This document shows, piece after piece, positions 27,159 through 36,786 of a stretch of 64,000 bases of DNA. The position numbers and the translations under genes are program-made. This stretch comes from Nocardia inohanensis NBRC 100128. GTDB taxonomy: Bacteria > Actinomycetota > Actinomycetes > Mycobacteriales > Mycobacteriaceae. Every line of letters begins with the position of its first letter. The stretch's first letter is position 1. Under the pieces are notes generated by a model, which ran no database searches, was not told the origin of the DNA, and saw only the letters and a program-made list of their open reading frames with translations. The DNA is taken from the NCBI RefSeq assembly GCF_001612945.1, contig NZ_BDBK01000010.1, positions 310,001 to 374,000 of the forward strand, in the 5' to 3' direction.

Positions 27159-28148
27159 GTGCTCAGCACACGACAGACCAACTCGGCGGCCGGCCGCCAT
27201 CGCTTCGCCCGGTTCGCGGCCATCTTGCTGCTCGGGGTGACGCCGCTGCTGTTGGCGGGATGTAACGACAAAGAAGATCATTCGGCGCACGATCCGAACG
27301 GAACCGCCGCGGGACAACGGAATGTCAGCGGCACGGCTGCGTCCGGCACCGCCTCGGCGGGTCGGTCGGTGGTTCGCGAGATCGGCAAGACCGGCTGGTG
27401 GGACGGGTTCACCATCACCGTGAACAAGGCGACCGTGGTGCCCGGCGGGGCCAATGAGAACTCCAAGGTCCGTATCGACCTGACGTACAAGAACAACACC
27501 GGGAAAGCCGCCGCCGTGGACTCCTCGATCCTGTTCCTGGAGAACAACGGCAAGGTCGACAATGTCGCCAACTACGACATTCCCACCGTTCCGGGTAAGG
27601 GTTCGGCGGCCGGCACCATCAGTACCAGCGTGCCGCAGACCTCCGATTTCGAGCATCTGCTCGACAAGCTGACCGTAGTGTTCGGCCAGGGGTCGGACAA
27701 TCAGACCAAGTTCCCGCTCGCCGCATCGGCCAAGGCGGAGAGCGTCCAGCCCAAGGCTTTGACCGTGACCGGCAAGCTGGTGCAGGCCCCGATCACCGTC
27801 GAGATCACCGGCGGGGAACTCGCGCCCAGCTACAAGAAGGGCGAGCAGGGCAAGATGACGGTCGCGCTCAATTTGAAGCTGTCCTGCGGAACCGGTTGCG
27901 CGGCAGGCGGATACAACGTGTGGGACGACGACTTCAAACTGGAGACCTCGAGCGGGACCATCGCGGCCGACGAGCGCGGCAATGTGAACGAGCTGCTGTC
28001 CTCGGAGAGCCGGACCATCGAGGCGCTGACGCCGGTGGTGTTCGTGCTGCCCGCGCCGGGGACCGGGACCTACACGCTCAGCTACAACAACAAGGTGCTG
28101 AGCAATCTCGGTGCGACGCCGGCCACGCTGGTGATCAACGTCGCCTGA
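27159..28148 (+). CDS. Secreted lipoprotein of unknown function
   Basis: The product has 329 residues from a GTG preceded by GGAGG. It has a lipoprotein signal peptide with basic N-terminus, hydrophobic core AAILLLGVTPLLLAG and lipobox L-A-G-C (Cys about residue 36). The mature part has two Ig-like or DUF4352-like beta-sandwich repeats: the first near GWWDGFTITVNKATVV...VRIDLTYKNNTG, the second near VQAPITVEITGGELAPSY...MTVALNLKLSCGTGC. It should be anchored on the outer face of the membrane. No enzymatic motif is visible. The repeat at 28156-28246 separates it from the convergent YbjN-like gene. Confidence 0.8.
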   Translation: MLSTRQTNSAAGRHRFARFAAILLLGVTPLLLAGCNDKEDHSAHDPNGTAAGQRNVSGTAASGTASAGRSVVREIGKTGWWDGFTITVNKATVVPGGANENSKVRIDLTYKNNTGKAAAVDSSILFLENNGKVDNVANYDIPTVPGKGSAAGTISTSVPQTSDFEHLLDKLTVVFGQGSDNQTKFPLAASAKAESVQPKALTVTGKLVQAPITVEITGGELAPSYKKGEQGKMTVALNLKLSCGTGCAAGGYNVWDDDFKLETSSGTIAADERGNVNELLSSESRTIEALTPVVFVLPAPGTGTYTLSYNNKVLSNLGATPATLVINVA

Positions 28149-28155
28149 GCCCTCT

Positions 28156-28246
28156 CGTCATCCCGGCATGCTTTCAGCCGGGATCCATACGTCGCGAATG
28201 CTCAACGAACCGTGTGGATTCCGGCCAAGAGCACGCCGGAATGACG
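28156..28246. repeat. REP/MITE-like palindromic element
   Basis: The 32-bp arms 28156-28187 and 28215-28246 are inverted copies matching at 26 positions, and every difference is a transition. Each arm itself folds (CCCGGC...GCCGGG; TTCCGGC...GCCGGAA), so the whole can make a cruciform or branched stem. The end sequence CGTCATCCCGGC resembles a widespread intergenic palindrome of high-GC bacteria (recalled, not searched). It lies between two convergent genes, where it may also stop transcription. Confidence 0.75.
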
Positions 28247-28251
28247 GGTGT

Positions 28252-28659
28252 TTACGGCACCAAGCCTTGCCGGGCGCGCCCGACACCGGAGAGCACCAGC
28301 AGCAGCATGGTGGCGAGGGCCTCGTCCTCCAGGCCGGCGGCCGGGAAGGTGTAGCGCAGCATCACATCGGCCTGCTGGCCGCGCGTGATCACGGTGATCG
28401 AGCCGAACTGCAATTCCGCATTGCGCTCGGCGACCTTCTTGTGCAGCTGCGCCTTCAACGGCCGATCCCAGGCCAGCACGCTGGTCAGCGTCAGCACGTC
28501 AAGTCCCGGAGCCAGATTCACCCCGCGCAGCGAGCACAGCGCGCCGTCGAAGGTGAAGTCCAGGCCGCCGCCTTCCACACGCACGTTCACGTCGTAGCCC
28601 GCGAGGACGGCTCCGGCGCGCGCCTGAAGCTCCTCGGCCGCGCTGGGTTGATCGCTCAC
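28252..28659 (-). CDS. Conserved YbjN-like protein (Rv2360c-like)
   Basis: The product has 135 residues from a GTG whose first bases overlap the uppS stop (GTGA). It has no signal peptide, membrane segment or catalytic motif. Mixed alpha/beta pattern: [61 protein letters not shown]. This order of strands with a hydrophobic C-terminal helix is similar to YbjN or type III-chaperone-like folds. Position after uppS is conserved in M. tuberculosis (Rv2360c). Function unknown. The frame is open further upstream inside uppS, but the overlapping GTG is preferred. Confidence 0.75.
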   Translation of the reverse strand: MSDQPSAAEELQARAGAVLAGYDVNVRVEGGGLDFTFDGALCSLRGVNLAPGLDVLTLTSVLAWDRPLKAQLHKKVAERNAELQFGSITVITRGQQADVMLRYTFPAAGLEDEALATMLLLVLSGVGRARQGLVP

Positions 28660-29456
28660 TTGACGCCTCCGAACCGGCGATCCCGCTTGGCGTACTCCAG
28701 GCAGGCGTCCCACAGGTTCCGGCGATCGAAATCCGGGAAAAGCGTGTGCTGGTAGACGAATTCGGCGTAGGCGGCCTGCCAGATCAGGAAGTTGGAGCTG
28801 CGCAGCTCACCCGAGGGCCGCAGGAACAGATCCACATCCGGCATATCCGGTTCGTCCAGGTACTGCGCGAAGGTGGTCTCGTTGATCTTCTCCGGATCCA
28901 GCTCACCCGCCGCCACCCGGCGCGCGATCTCCCGTGCGGCATCGGCGATCTCGGCCCGCCCGCCGTAGTTCACGCACATGGTCAAGGTCATCACCGTATT
29001 GTCCTTGGTGAGCTCCTCCGCGACCTCCAATTCCTTGATCACGCTGCGCCACAACCGCGGTCGCCGCCCCGCCCAGCGCACCCGCACCCCCATTTCGTTC
29101 ATCTCGTCGCGCCGCCGCCGGATCACATCCCGGTTGAACCCCATGAGGAACCGCACCTCATCCGGCGACCGCCGCCAGTTCTCGGTGGAGAACGCATAAG
29201 CCGAAAGCCACTTCACCCCGATCTCGATGCACCCCTCCACCGCATCCATCAGCACCGCTTCCCCGCGCTCGTGCCCAGCGGTCCGCGGCAGCCCGCGCTC
29301 CTGCGCCCAGCGCCCGTTGCCATCCATCACCAGCGCCACATGCCTGGGCACGAACTCCGCCGGAATATTGGGCGGCGTCGCCCCCGAAGGATGCGGCGAC
29401 GGCGGGCGCACAGTACGGGTGGCCCCGGCTTCGGACTTGCTGCGGTTACCGATCAC
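28656..29456 (-). CDS. uppS: Cis-isoprenyl (decaprenyl/undecaprenyl) diphosphate synthase
   Basis: The product has about 266 residues from the GTG at 29454-29456; the true start is not certain. It adds isopentenyl units in cis to make the polyprenyl diphosphate carrier used for peptidoglycan and arabinogalactan synthesis. Motifs: [17 protein letters not shown] with the catalytic Asp in [25 protein letters not shown], and the C-terminal substrate site [19 protein letters not shown]. The relative Rv2361c is the long-chain decaprenyl enzyme. It acts at the inner face of the membrane. It follows recO and overlaps the YbjN-like gene. Confidence 0.95.
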   Translation of the reverse strand: MIGNRSKSEAGATRTVRPPSPHPSGATPPNIPAEFVPRHVALVMDGNGRWAQERGLPRTAGHERGEAVLMDAVEGCIEIGVKWLSAYAFSTENWRRSPDEVRFLMGFNRDVIRRRRDEMNEMGVRVRWAGRRPRLWRSVIKELEVAEELTKDNTVMTLTMCVNYGGRAEIADAAREIARRVAAGELDPEKINETTFAQYLDEPDMPDVDLFLRPSGELRSSNFLIWQAAYAEFVYQHTLFPDFDRRNLWDACLEYAKRDRRFGGVK

Positions 29457-29631
29457 GCCCCTATCCTGCCCGACGCCCCCGCCCCGCCGAACGAGACCAC
29501 GGCCTTCCTCCCACCATCTCCACACCCCGCCCACATCCGGCCCCCGCCGTCGCGTCCCACAGCACCGCGCGGGCCCGGTGCCACCGGGTGCGAGCACCGA
29601 TTAACACCGTTATCGCGCGGCGAGTATCGGC

Positions 29632-29778
29632 GTGCGTACGGATCCACCCCGGTCCGGCGCAGCATCGCTCGCGCCGGCGCCAACGGTCAGCGGCAGCATC
29701 ATGATCGAGGTCGCGTACGCCGGGATCGGACTGTGCACCGCGAACGCGGCCCACGTGGTGAGCGCCGGACCGGCGTGA
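29632..29778 (+). CDS. Possible small ORF (48 aa), unsupported by homology
   Basis: The 387-bp gap 29457-29843 between uppS and recO (both minus) contains one readable plus-strand frame of 48 codons from GTG 29632 to TGA 29776. Its second half (MIEVAYAGIGLCTANAAHVV) looks like a membrane helix. No clear Shine-Dalgarno was seen, so this is a weak candidate. It could equally be the remnant of a larger gene. The rest of the gap shows no hairpin or repeat that I can identify. Confidence 0.2.
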   Translation: MRTDPPRSGAASLAPAPTVSGSIMIEVAYAGIGLCTANAAHVVSAGPA

Positions 29779-29843
29779 CACCACCGCGGAGAGGGCCGCT
29801 CGCCACGGGCGAAGTCGGGTTCGGAATTGTCCGGGCCGGACGA

Positions 29844-30623
29844 TCAGCCCAGGGCCGGGGCGGATTCGGGGCGGTCGGCCAGTTCGTGGGGACGAGCGCG
29901 CTCGATGAGCGGGAGGGTGCGGAGTTGCCGCTCCAGATGCCATTGCAGGTGGGCGGCGATGAGGCCGCTGGCCTGGCGGCGGTGGGAGTCGGGGACGGCG
30001 TTGACGCCGGACCAGTCGCCGCGATTCAACGCGCTCATGTGGTCGAGGACGCCGAGCATGGGGGTGGCGGCGCCGGGTGGGCGGCAGTGGACGCAGACCG
30101 CGCCGCCGGCGGAGACGTGGAAGGCGCGGTGCGGACCGGGGGTGGCGCAGCGCGCGCAGTCCTCCAGGGCCGGGGCCCAGCCCGCGAAACCCATGGCGCG
30201 CAACAGGAATGCATCGAGGATGAGTTCGGGGGGACGGTGTGCCAGGGCGAGAGCGCGCAGGGCTCCCGCGGTGAGGGTGTGCAGCCGGGGGGCCGGGGCG
30301 CGTTCCTCACCGGCGAGGCGTTCGGCGGTTTCGAGGACCGCGCAGGCGGTGGTGTAGCGGCCGTAGTCGGCGACGATATCGGCGGCGAAGGCTTCCAGCG
30401 TCGACACCTGGGTGATGGTGTCGAGGTTGCGGCCGGGGTGCAGCTGCACGTCGACGTAGGCGAACGGCTCGAGCCGCGCCCCGAACTTGGAGCGGGTTCG
30501 CCGCACGCCCTTCGCGACCGCGCGCACCAGGCCGTGCTGGCGGGTCAGCAACGTGACGATGCGATCGGCCTCGCCCAGCTTGTGCTGGCGAACCACCACC
30601 GCATGATCCCGATACAACCGCAC
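29844..30623 (-). CDS. recO: DNA repair protein RecO
   Basis: The product has 259 residues from the GTG at 30621-30623 (VRLYRDHAVVVRQHKLGEADRIVTLLT), the start that matches mycobacterial RecO; the frame continues 25 codons further upstream. It has an N-terminal OB fold, a helical middle (DIVADYGRYTTACAVLETAERL) and a zinc-binding element CARC...CVHC near residues 150-175. RecO anneals SSB-coated single strands and loads RecA with RecR in gap repair. Gene order amidase / recO / uppS is conserved with M. tuberculosis. Confidence 0.95.
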   Translation of the reverse strand: MRLYRDHAVVVRQHKLGEADRIVTLLTRQHGLVRAVAKGVRRTRSKFGARLEPFAYVDVQLHPGRNLDTITQVSTLEAFAADIVADYGRYTTACAVLETAERLAGEERAPAPRLHTLTAGALRALALAHRPPELILDAFLLRAMGFAGWAPALEDCARCATPGPHRAFHVSAGGAVCVHCRPPGAATPMLGVLDHMSALNRGDWSGVNAVPDSHRRQASGLIAAHLQWHLERQLRTLPLIERARPHELADRPESAPALG

Positions 30624-30759
30624 CGAGACAGTCTCGCATGCGGCACCGACCGGGCGGCGCCGTGTCGGCCGCGAGTTCGCAAGCTGAGGCGCACTCACGT
30701 TGGACGTGTGACCAGGATCGCGCTACGTTTCACTTCGACGGCAGGGAGACGGGACTCAC

Positions 30760-32169
30760 ATGACGATGGCGGCTATCGGCGAACTCGGGTTGGCGGAGCT
30801 CGCGGCGGCACTGGCGACGGGCAAGGTCAGCTCGGTGCAGGCGACCACCGCGGCGCTGGATCGGATCGAGGCCAGTCAGGCCGGGCTCAATGCCTTCCGG
30901 ATCGTGCGGCGGGCCGAAGCGCTGGCCGAGGCGGCCGAAGCGGATCGCAAGCTCGCGGCGGGTGCGCGGGCGCCGCTGCTCGGGGTTCCGCTCGCCATCA
31001 AGGACGACACCGATCTGGCCGGTACGCCAACGGCTTTCGGGTGCGGCGGGGATTTCCCGGTGCGGACCGAGGATGCCGAATCGGTGCGCCGGCTGCGTCT
31101 CGCCGGAGCGGTGATCGTCGGCAAGACCAATACCTGCGAGCTCGGGCAGCTCCCGTTCACCAGCGGTGACGCGTTCGGGCACACCCGGAATCCGTGGGGA
31201 GCCCAGCACACGCCGGGCGGTTCGTCGGGCGGCTCGGCCGCGGCGGTGGCGGCCGGATTGGTCCCCGCCGCACTGGGTTCCGACGGCGCGGGCTCGGTGC
31301 GCATCCCGTCGGCGTGGAACAACCTGGTCGGCATCAAACCGCAGCGCGGGCGCATCTCCACCTGGCCGCTGCCGGAAGCGTTCTACGGGCTCACCGTCAA
31401 CGGCCCGCTCGCCCGCACCGTGGCCGACGCCGCGCTGCTGCTCGATGCCGCCGCCGGACCGCATCCGGGCGACCTGCACACCCCGCCCGCCGTCAACGCC
31501 TCCGATGCCGTCGGCCGCGACCCGGGCCGCCTGCGCATCGCCCTGTCGTTGCGAATTCCGTTCACCGGCACCAGAACCGCCCTCGACCACGAGGTGGAAG
31601 CCCGCGTCCGCGCCACCGCGAACACCCTGCGCGCCCTCGGCCACGAGGTGACCGTCGCCGATATTCAGTACGGCGTCCTCGCCGGCGCGACCTTCCTGCC
31701 GCGCTCCATGGTCGGCATTCGCGAAGCCCTGCAACGACTTCCGGGCGCGAAGGTGGATCCCCGCACCGACCACAATGCCCTGGTCGGCCGCATCCTCTCC
31801 CCCGTACTCTTCGCCGCACGCCAGGCAGAGCCGTTGCTACAGAAGCGAATCGGCGGAATTTTCAAGGACTTCGACGTGGTACTGGCCCCCACCACCGCCA
31901 CGCCGCCCCCGCGTGTGCACGAAATCGACGGCATCGGCTCCTGGGCGACCGACGAACTCATCACCGCCGCTTGCCCTTACACCTGGCCCTGGAATGTCCT
32001 CGGCTGGCCCGCGGTCAACGTCCCCGCGGGCTTCACCGAATCCGGTCTCCCGGTAGGCGCGCAGCTCATGGGCCCCGCCAACTCCGAAGCCCTGCTGGTC
32101 TCCGTTGCCGCCCAACTGGAATCCGAACTCCAGTGGCACACCCACCGCCCCACCCCCTGGTGGAGCTGA
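30760..32169 (+). CDS. Amidase signature-family amidase (AmiA2-like)
   Basis: The product has 469 residues. The amidase signature is complete: catalytic Lys in PLAIKDDTDLAGTPT (about residue 85), and the Gly/Ser stretch GGSSGGSAAAVAAGLVPAAL with GSDGAGSVRIPSAWNNLVGIK, holding the cis-Ser and nucleophile Ser of the Ser-cisSer-Lys triad. It hydrolyses a carboxamide; the natural substrate is not predictable. No signal peptide, so probably cytosolic. It is divergent from recO across 136 bp and corresponds to amiA2 (Rv2363). The 3' end is followed by the second palindromic element. Confidence 0.9.
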   Translation: MTMAAIGELGLAELAAALATGKVSSVQATTAALDRIEASQAGLNAFRIVRRAEALAEAAEADRKLAAGARAPLLGVPLAIKDDTDLAGTPTAFGCGGDFPVRTEDAESVRRLRLAGAVIVGKTNTCELGQLPFTSGDAFGHTRNPWGAQHTPGGSSGGSAAAVAAGLVPAALGSDGAGSVRIPSAWNNLVGIKPQRGRISTWPLPEAFYGLTVNGPLARTVADAALLLDAAAGPHPGDLHTPPAVNASDAVGRDPGRLRIALSLRIPFTGTRTALDHEVEARVRATANTLRALGHEVTVADIQYGVLAGATFLPRSMVGIREALQRLPGAKVDPRTDHNALVGRILSPVLFAARQAEPLLQKRIGGIFKDFDVVLAPTTATPPPRVHEIDGIGSWATDELITAACPYTWPWNVLGWPAVNVPAGFTESGLPVGAQLMGPANSEALLVSVAAQLESELQWHTHRPTPWWS

Positions 32170-32176
32170 CCCATCG

Positions 32177-32235
32177 GTGAGTGGGAAATGGTTGCGGCAT
32201 CGCGCGAGAGCACCCCGCAACCATTTCCCACTGAC
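32177..32235. repeat. Palindromic element, copy 2 (21-bp arms, 17-nt loop)
   Basis: The arms 32177-32197 and 32215-32235 match as inverted copies at 20 of 21 positions, around a 17-nt loop. The inner core is GGGAAATGGTTGCGG. It shares the loop-proximal TGGTTGCGG, the loop length and the convergent setting with copy 1 at 2344-2406. It sits between the amidase stop (+) and the era stop (-). Confidence 0.75.
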
Positions 32236-32248
32236 CGTGCGGTCTGCT

Positions 32249-33178
32249 CTAGAAGCCGAGTTTGCCGAGTTGCTTGGGGTCGCGCTGCCAGTCCTTGGCG
32301 ACCTTCACGTGCAGGTGCAGGTAGATGCGGGTGCCCAGGATGTGCTCGATCTGCTTGCGGGCGTTGGTGCCGACTTCCTTGAGCCGGTTGCCGCCCTTGC
32401 CGATGATGATGGCCTTCTGGCTGGGGCGTTCGACGTAGAGAAGGGCGTGGACGTCGAGCATGTCCTCGTTCTCCTCGCGCGGCAGCACCTCTTCGATGAC
32501 CACGGCGAGGGAGTGCGGGAGCTCGTCGCGCACGCCTTCCAGGGCCGCCTCGCGGATCAGCTCCGCCATGAGGGTTTCCTCGGGCTCGTCGGTCAGCTCG
32601 CCGTCCGGGTAGAACGCCGGGCCTTCGGGCATCTGCGAGGCGATGACGTCGATGAGCGTCTCGACCTGCTCGCCCTTGACCGCGGAGACCGGCACCAGTT
32701 CGGCTTCGGGACCGAGCAATTGGGAGACGGCCATCAGCTGATGCGCCACCTGGTCCCGGTTCACCTTGTCGATCTTGGTGACCACACCGAGCAGCTTGGT
32801 CTTGGGCGCCATGGTCCGGATCTGGTCGACGATCCAGCGGTCACCGGGGCCGATCTTCTCGTCGGCCGGGATGCAGATGGCGATCACATCGACCTCGGAG
32901 TACGTATCGCGCACCAGATCGTTGAGGCGCTGACCGAGCAGCGTGCGCGGGCGATGCAGACCGGGCGTGTCCACCAGGATCAGCTGCGTGTGCGGACGGT
33001 GCACGATGCCGCGGATGGTGTGCCGGGTGGTCTGCGGGCGCGAGGAGGTGATCGCGATCTTCTGCCCCACCAGGGCATTGGTCAGCGTCGACTTGCCGGT
33101 GTTCGGCCGGCCGACGAAACAGACGAAGCCGGAACGGAATTCGCCCGTGTCCTTGTTCCCCAGTCCGCTGTCGCTCAT
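32249..33178 (-). CDS. era: GTPase Era
   Basis: The 309-residue GTPase is needed for 30S assembly and 16S rRNA 3' end maturation. G1 is GRPNTGKST (residues 23-31), G2 region RPQTTRHTIRG, G3 DTPGL, G4 TKID, and a C-terminal KH RNA-binding domain contains QKAIIIGKGGNRLKEVG. The start overlaps the preceding gene's stop as ATGA. It is the last gene of the row phoH-ybeY-corC-(Rv2365c-like)-era, as in other actinobacteria. Confidence 0.97.
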   Translation of the reverse strand: MSDSGLGNKDTGEFRSGFVCFVGRPNTGKSTLTNALVGQKIAITSSRPQTTRHTIRGIVHRPHTQLILVDTPGLHRPRTLLGQRLNDLVRDTYSEVDVIAICIPADEKIGPGDRWIVDQIRTMAPKTKLLGVVTKIDKVNRDQVAHQLMAVSQLLGPEAELVPVSAVKGEQVETLIDVIASQMPEGPAFYPDGELTDEPEETLMAELIREAALEGVRDELPHSLAVVIEEVLPREENEDMLDVHALLYVERPSQKAIIIGKGGNRLKEVGTNARKQIEHILGTRIYLHLHVKVAKDWQRDPKQLGKLGF

Positions 33179-33621
33179 TCGAACACCTCCGATTCGGTAT
33201 CGAGATCCAGTCCGGCCGGGACTTCACGTGCCCCGGCGAGGTTGTCGTGCTGCGCGGAGACCGGGTTCTCGACGCCGTATTCGTCGAGGGAGCTCTCGAC
33301 GGTCTCGTAGACCTTGCCCGTCCGATCGGTGAAGATGACCTTGGCTCCGGCCGTCACCTCGCGCACGGCGAAGACGCCCGGGTCGGAGAACTTGCCCGCG
33401 ACCACCACGGCGGCCTCGAAACCCGCTGCCCCACTGGAGATCGCGGCCGCCACGGCCGCCTGCAACGCGGTCAGCCGCAGCGTTTCCAGCGTCACCTCAC
33501 CGGCCGCGTAGGTGCGGCCGTCGGTATCGCGTACCGCCGCACCGCCATTGCCGCCGGTGCGGCCCATCGCCCCGCGTGCCAAGACCAACAGCTTGTTGTC
33601 CTCGGCATCCAGTTCAGTCAT
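33175..33621 (-). CDS. Conserved protein between corC and era (Rv2365c-like, cytidine deaminase-like fold)
   Basis: The product has 148 residues from the ATG at 33619-33621, overlapping the CorC stop; an upstream in-frame start at 33645 would lie deeper in corC. The pattern [55 protein letters not shown] resembles the first half of a cytidine deaminase fold. The zinc-binding H/C-A-E and P-C-x-x-C motifs are missing, so catalysis of that kind is unlikely. The corresponding gene in M. tuberculosis is Rv2365c, of unknown function. It is translationally coupled to both neighbours. Confidence 0.8.
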   Translation of the reverse strand: MTELDAEDNKLLVLARGAMGRTGGNGGAAVRDTDGRTYAAGEVTLETLRLTALQAAVAAAISSGAAGFEAAVVVAGKFSDPGVFAVREVTAGAKVIFTDRTGKVYETVESSLDEYGVENPVSAQHDNLAGAREVPAGLDLDTESEVFE

Positions 33622-34942
33622 CGCCTTCTCCGTCCTCGTGTGCACCGCGTCCCGGCATGTCTTCCGCCGGTTCGGTTTTCGTCTTCTCGGGCAGCGCCTG
33701 GCGCACCACGACCGTGTGCACCCGCACCCGGCCGCGCGCGTCCGCGCCGCCCTCCCCCTTCAATTGCAGACCGTGGATGACCGCCTTCGACCCCGGCAAC
33801 GGGACGCGGCCGAGAGCGTGCGCGAGCAGGCCGCCCACCGTGTCCACGTCCTCGTCGTCGATCTCCATGCCGAACAGCTCGCCCAGGTCCTCGACCGGAA
33901 GTCGCGCCGAGACACGGTATTTCCCGTGCCCGATGTCCTGCACGGGCGCGACCTCGTGGGTGTCGTATTCGTCGGCGATCTCGCCCACGATCTCCTCGAG
34001 AATGTCCTCGATGCTCACCAGCCCGGCGATGCCGCCGTACTCGTCGACCAGCAGCGCCAGATGATTGCGGCGGCGCTGCATCTCGTCGAGCAGCTCGTCC
34101 AGGGGCTTGGAGTCGGGCATGAAGACGGCGGGGCGCATGACATCGCGCACCTTCACCTTCTTGCCCCGATCCGTGTACGGGACAAGGTCTTTCAGGTAGA
34201 CGACGCCGAGGATGTCGTCCACGTTCTCACCGACCACGGGGATCCGCGAATGCCCGGACCGCACCGCCAGCGACATGGCCTGCGCGGCGGTCTTCTCGGC
34301 TTCGATCCACACCATCTCGGTGCGCGGCACCATGACCGCGCGGGCGGCGGTGTCGCCGAGCTCGAAAACGCTTTGGATCATGCGGCGTTCGTCATCGGCC
34401 ACCACACCGCGTTCACCGGCGAGGTCGACCACTTCGCGCAGTTCGATCTCGGATGCGAAGGGGCCGTTGCGGAAGCCCTTACCGGGAGTGATGGCATTAC
34501 CGATGAGGATGAGCAGCTTGCTGATCGGACCCAGCAGCCGTCCGATGGCCAGCAGCGGCAGCGATGCGCCCAGCGCCAGCGAATACGCGTGCTGGCGGCC
34601 GAGCGTGCGCGGGCCGACGCCGATGACCAGGTAGTCCACCAGCACCATGACGGCGGCGGTGATGATCAGCGCGGCCGCTTCGCCGAGCCAGTCCATGAGC
34701 ACCGCGGCCAGTAGTACCGTCGCGGTGATCTCGCAGGTCAAGCGCAGCAGCACCATGAGGTTCACATAGCGCGGCCGGTCGGCGATGATGCGCGCCAAGC
34801 GATTCGCGCCGGTGCGCTCGGCGCGCACCAGGTCGTCCACCCGGGCCGGTGAGATGGTGTTGAGCGCCGAATCCAGCGCCGCGAACACCCCGCCCGCGGG
34901 CACCAGCACAATGGCCAGCAGGAGCAGAACGAACGAATTCAC
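33614..34942 (-). CDS. CorC/HlyC-family membrane protein with CNNM, CBS pair and CorC_HlyC domains
   Basis: The product has 442 residues from a GTG overlapping the ybeY stop. Residues about 1-190 form a DUF21/CNNM transmembrane domain ([44 protein letters not shown]). Two CBS repeats follow ([41 protein letters not shown]), then a CorC_HlyC domain ([20 protein letters not shown]). Such proteins are linked to magnesium or cobalt export; the old name hemolysin is historical. Gene order ybeY-corC-era is conserved. Confidence 0.92.
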   Translation of the reverse strand: MNSFVLLLLAIVLVPAGGVFAALDSALNTISPARVDDLVRAERTGANRLARIIADRPRYVNLMVLLRLTCEITATVLLAAVLMDWLGEAAALIITAAVMVLVDYLVIGVGPRTLGRQHAYSLALGASLPLLAIGRLLGPISKLLILIGNAITPGKGFRNGPFASEIELREVVDLAGERGVVADDERRMIQSVFELGDTAARAVMVPRTEMVWIEAEKTAAQAMSLAVRSGHSRIPVVGENVDDILGVVYLKDLVPYTDRGKKVKVRDVMRPAVFMPDSKPLDELLDEMQRRRNHLALLVDEYGGIAGLVSIEDILEEIVGEIADEYDTHEVAPVQDIGHGKYRVSARLPVEDLGELFGMEIDDEDVDTVGGLLAHALGRVPLPGSKAVIHGLQLKGEGGADARGRVRVHTVVVRQALPEKTKTEPAEDMPGRGAHEDGEGDD

Positions 34943-35493
34943 GCGGGATCCAACGGATCACCGGCATCGGTGAATCCGGTCTTGCCCAGCAGCCGGCGAT
35001 CCCGTTCCGCCAGTTCCGCGCGGCGCTGCGCCTCGCGCAGGCTCTCGTACCAGCCTTCGAGCAGCGAAGCCTGGAGCGCGAACATCTCCTTCTCCTCCTC
35101 GGGCTCGGCATGGTCATAGCCGAGGAGGTGCAGGACGCCGTGCACGGTCAGCAGCGCCAGCTCGTGATCCATGGAGTGCCCGGCCTTTTCGGCCTGCTGG
35201 GCCGCGAACTCCGGGCAGAGCACGATGTCGCCGAGCATGGAAGGGCCGGGCTCGGCGGCATCGGGCCGCCCGCCCGGCTCCAGCTCGTCCATGGGGAACG
35301 ACATGACGTCGGTCGGACCGGGGAGGTCCATCCAGCGCTCGTGCAGTTCGGCCATGGTGTCGAGATCGACCAGCACCATGGACAGCTCGGCCGCCGGATG
35401 CACATCCATCTGACCGATCGCGAAACGCGCGACGCTGACCAGTTCTTCTTCGGATACCTCGATACCCGACTCGTTGGCGATCTCGATACTCAC
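34939..35493 (-). CDS. ybeY: Endoribonuclease YbeY
   Basis: The product has 184 residues from a GTG start. It is a single-strand RNase involved in 16S rRNA 3' processing and 70S quality control. The zinc site [11 protein letters not shown] (residues about 118-128) is the full H-x3-H-x5-H motif, preceded by [10 protein letters not shown] and [10 protein letters not shown]. The C-terminal tail of about 55 residues ([32 protein letters not shown]) is longer than in E. coli and helical. It lies 23 bp from phoH and overlaps corC. Confidence 0.95.
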   Translation of the reverse strand: MSIEIANESGIEVSEEELVSVARFAIGQMDVHPAAELSMVLVDLDTMAELHERWMDLPGPTDVMSFPMDELEPGGRPDAAEPGPSMLGDIVLCPEFAAQQAEKAGHSMDHELALLTVHGVLHLLGYDHAEPEEEKEMFALQASLLEGWYESLREAQRRAELAERDRRLLGKTGFTDAGDPLDPA

Positions 35494-35515
35494 GGGCTAA
35501 GGGTATCGGCCGAGT

Positions 35516-36622
35516 TCAGTGCCTCGCCGTCCGGCTCGCGGCACGCCGCTGCGCCCGGTTGCCCGGATAGTGGCCCACCTGAGGCGCACTCTCCGCCTCG
35601 AAGCGGTCGTAGGCGTCGACGATCTCCCCGACCAGCCGGTGCCGCACCACATCACTGCTGGTGAGGTAGGCGATGTGAATATCGTCGATATCGGTGAGGA
35701 TCTCGGTCGCCGCCCGCAACCCGCTGCGCGAATTGTTCGGGAGGTCGACCTGGGTGACGTCACCGGTCACCACGATCTTCGACCCGAACCCCAGTCGAGT
35801 GAGGAACATCTTCATCTGCTCGGCCGTGGTGTTCTGCGCCTCGTCGAGAATGATGAACGAATCGTTCAGGGTACGACCGCGCATGTACGCCAGCGGCGCG
35901 ACCTCGATGACGCCCGCGGCCATCAGCTTCGGGATCGCCTCGGGGTCCATCATGTCGTGCAGGGCGTCGTAGAGCGGGCGTAGGTACGGGTCGATCTTCT
36001 CGTTCAGGGTGCCCGGCAGGAAGCCCAGCCGTTCACCCGCTTCCACGGCGGGACGCGTCAGGATGATGCGATTGACCTGCTTGGTCTGCAACGCCTGCAC
36101 GGCCTTGGCCATGGCGAGATAGGTCTTACCGGTACCGGCCGGACCCACGCCGAAGACGATGGTGTGCGCGTCGATAGCGTCCACGTATCGCTTCTGGTTC
36201 AGCGTCTTGGGCCGGATGGTCTTGCCGCGCCGCGACAGGATGTCGAGGCTGAGCACCTCCGCCGGAGAATCCGAAGACCCCTCGGTGAGCATGGAGTAGG
36301 TGTGCCGCACGGCTTCGGGGGTGACCACGCGATTACGCGCGGTGAGTGCTACCAGCTGCGCCACCACCCGCTCCGCGAGGGCCACGTCGGCGGGCTTGCC
36401 GGTCAAGGTGACGGAGTTGCCCCGCACATGGATGTCGGCATCGAGGTGACGCTCGAGTTCACGCAGGTTCTCGTCAGCAGAACCCAGGAATCCGAACACC
36501 GATTCCGGTGCCAATTCGATGCTGGAACGAACGGTCCGCCCCGCCGGTCCGGACCCGTCGGCGCCGGCCCCGATGCCGGCGATGGGAGTGTTCTGGTCGC
36601 CGATTTCGCCTGGTGTTCTCAA
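35516..36622 (-). CDS. phoH: PhoH-like ATPase
   Basis: The product has 368 residues if translation starts at the TTG at 36622; no good ATG or GTG precedes the conserved part at about residue 34, so the exact start is open. The N-terminal KH-like domain (IHVRGNSVTLTGKPADVALAERVV) precedes the helicase-like NTPase: Walker A GPAGTGKT (160-167), ILTRPAVEAGERLGFLPGT, Walker B SFIILDEAQNTT and VVTGDVTQVDLP. It matches M. tuberculosis PhoH1. Its neighbour ybeY suggests a shared RNA maturation role. The C-terminus is basic (NRAQRRAASRTAR). Confidence 0.93.
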   Translation of the reverse strand: MRTPGEIGDQNTPIAGIGAGADGSGPAGRTVRSSIELAPESVFGFLGSADENLRELERHLDADIHVRGNSVTLTGKPADVALAERVVAQLVALTARNRVVTPEAVRHTYSMLTEGSSDSPAEVLSLDILSRRGKTIRPKTLNQKRYVDAIDAHTIVFGVGPAGTGKTYLAMAKAVQALQTKQVNRIILTRPAVEAGERLGFLPGTLNEKIDPYLRPLYDALHDMMDPEAIPKLMAAGVIEVAPLAYMRGRTLNDSFIILDEAQNTTAEQMKMFLTRLGFGSKIVVTGDVTQVDLPNNSRSGLRAATEILTDIDDIHIAYLTSSDVVRHRLVGEIVDAYDRFEAESAPQVGHYPGNRAQRRAASRTARH

Positions 36623-36786
36623 AAGTGGCTATAGCCTGCTTCCCGGTCTCGAGCTCTGCTTCGTTGATGAAAGTTTAGCGCCGCAGACCGACAGCGCCCA
36701 GTGAATATGCCGCTACCAGCTGCGCAAACGCGCCGATGGAACACAACCGCCGCGGGTCCGCCGCCATTCCGTCATACACTCCGCCG

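Noticed and set aside
33175-33621. Active cytidine deaminase
   Set aside because: The fold looks related, but the zinc-binding H/C-A-E and P-C-x-x-C motifs are absent.
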